A DNA stretch of 6,313 nt from an uncultured Odoribacter sp. (GTDB taxonomy: Bacteria > Bacteroidota > Bacteroidia > Bacteroidales > Marinifilaceae), in contig CAJJNP010000173.1 in NCBI GenBank assembly GCA_905193145.1, positions 1 to 6,313 of the forward strand, in the 5' to 3' direction. The notes under the pieces were generated by a model that was given only the letters and a program-made list of their open reading frames with translations, ran no database searches and was not told the DNA's origin. Shown here piece by piece: positions 6,181 to 6,313 of the stretch. Position numbers and translations under genes: made by a program. The number at the start of each line of letters is the position of its first letter. Positions within the stretch are counted from its first letter, which is position 1.

Positions 6181-6313
6181 AGAGGGGGATGTTTCTGAAA
6201 TCGCAACTATTTTCATTTTCAAGATTGCTTAAAGGTGGATATTTACTTGTTTAGGGAGGTGATTTTCATTTAGTGTGCCAAGTGAAAGTAAGGAATAAAT
6301 TTGGAGCCATAAT

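Noticed and set aside
5906..6232. Plus-strand 108-codon frame with hydrophobic stretches
   Set aside because: Antisense to the HTH-encoding part of regulator paralog 2; apparent membrane character comes from the complementary codons.

Overview
The window looks like chromosomal DNA from a Bacteroidales species (Bacteroides/Parabacteroides type). This rests on low-GC, AT-rich intergenic DNA, mostly weak or absent Shine-Dalgarno sequences, matches to the Bacteroidetes -7 promoter box (TAnnTTTG), and protein types common in that order. Genus and species cannot be fixed from the sequence alone. No tRNA, rRNA, CRISPR array, transposase or integrase was seen.

Layout. Positions 1-227 are an AT-rich leader with a probable promoter (-7 box at 170-177). 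On the plus strand, 228-1121 encodes a secreted alpha/beta-hydrolase (carbohydrate-esterase-like). After an 18-nt gap come three genes joined by two ATGA stop/start overlaps: a small GNAT-fold protein (1140-1535), a PP-loop PAPS-reductase-like protein with a DUF3440-type C-terminus (IbrA-like, 1532-2830) and a ParB-like protein (IbrB-like, 2827-3372). A plus-strand terminator follows at 3401-3436. Positions 3437-3899 hold no convincing gene but contain two RNA-like hairpins, one a 14-bp stem with a U-rich tail.

The right half is on the minus strand. Two tandem paralogous putative regulators (3971-4930 and 5188-6147) are each 319 aa once the start of the second is corrected. Each has an XRE-like N-terminal helix-turn-helix and a long C-terminal region I do not recognise. 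Each appears to be its own transcription unit with its own promoter candidate and terminator (3900-3941 and 5096-5158). A strong dyad (4967-4995) sits at the predicted transcription start of the first.

How the genes may work together. The GNAT-like/IbrA-like/IbrB-like trio is so tightly coupled that the products probably act as a complex or pathway. IbrA/IbrB of E. coli are known as prophage-linked activators of eib genes, and the PP-loop/PAPS-reductase fold is shared with DndC of DNA phosphorothioation. A nucleic-acid-directed adenylation or sulfur-transfer role is possible but is inference. The esterase may be co-transcribed with the trio, though its enzymology looks unrelated. The paralogous regulators have no visible link to the trio beyond proximity and convergent orientation.
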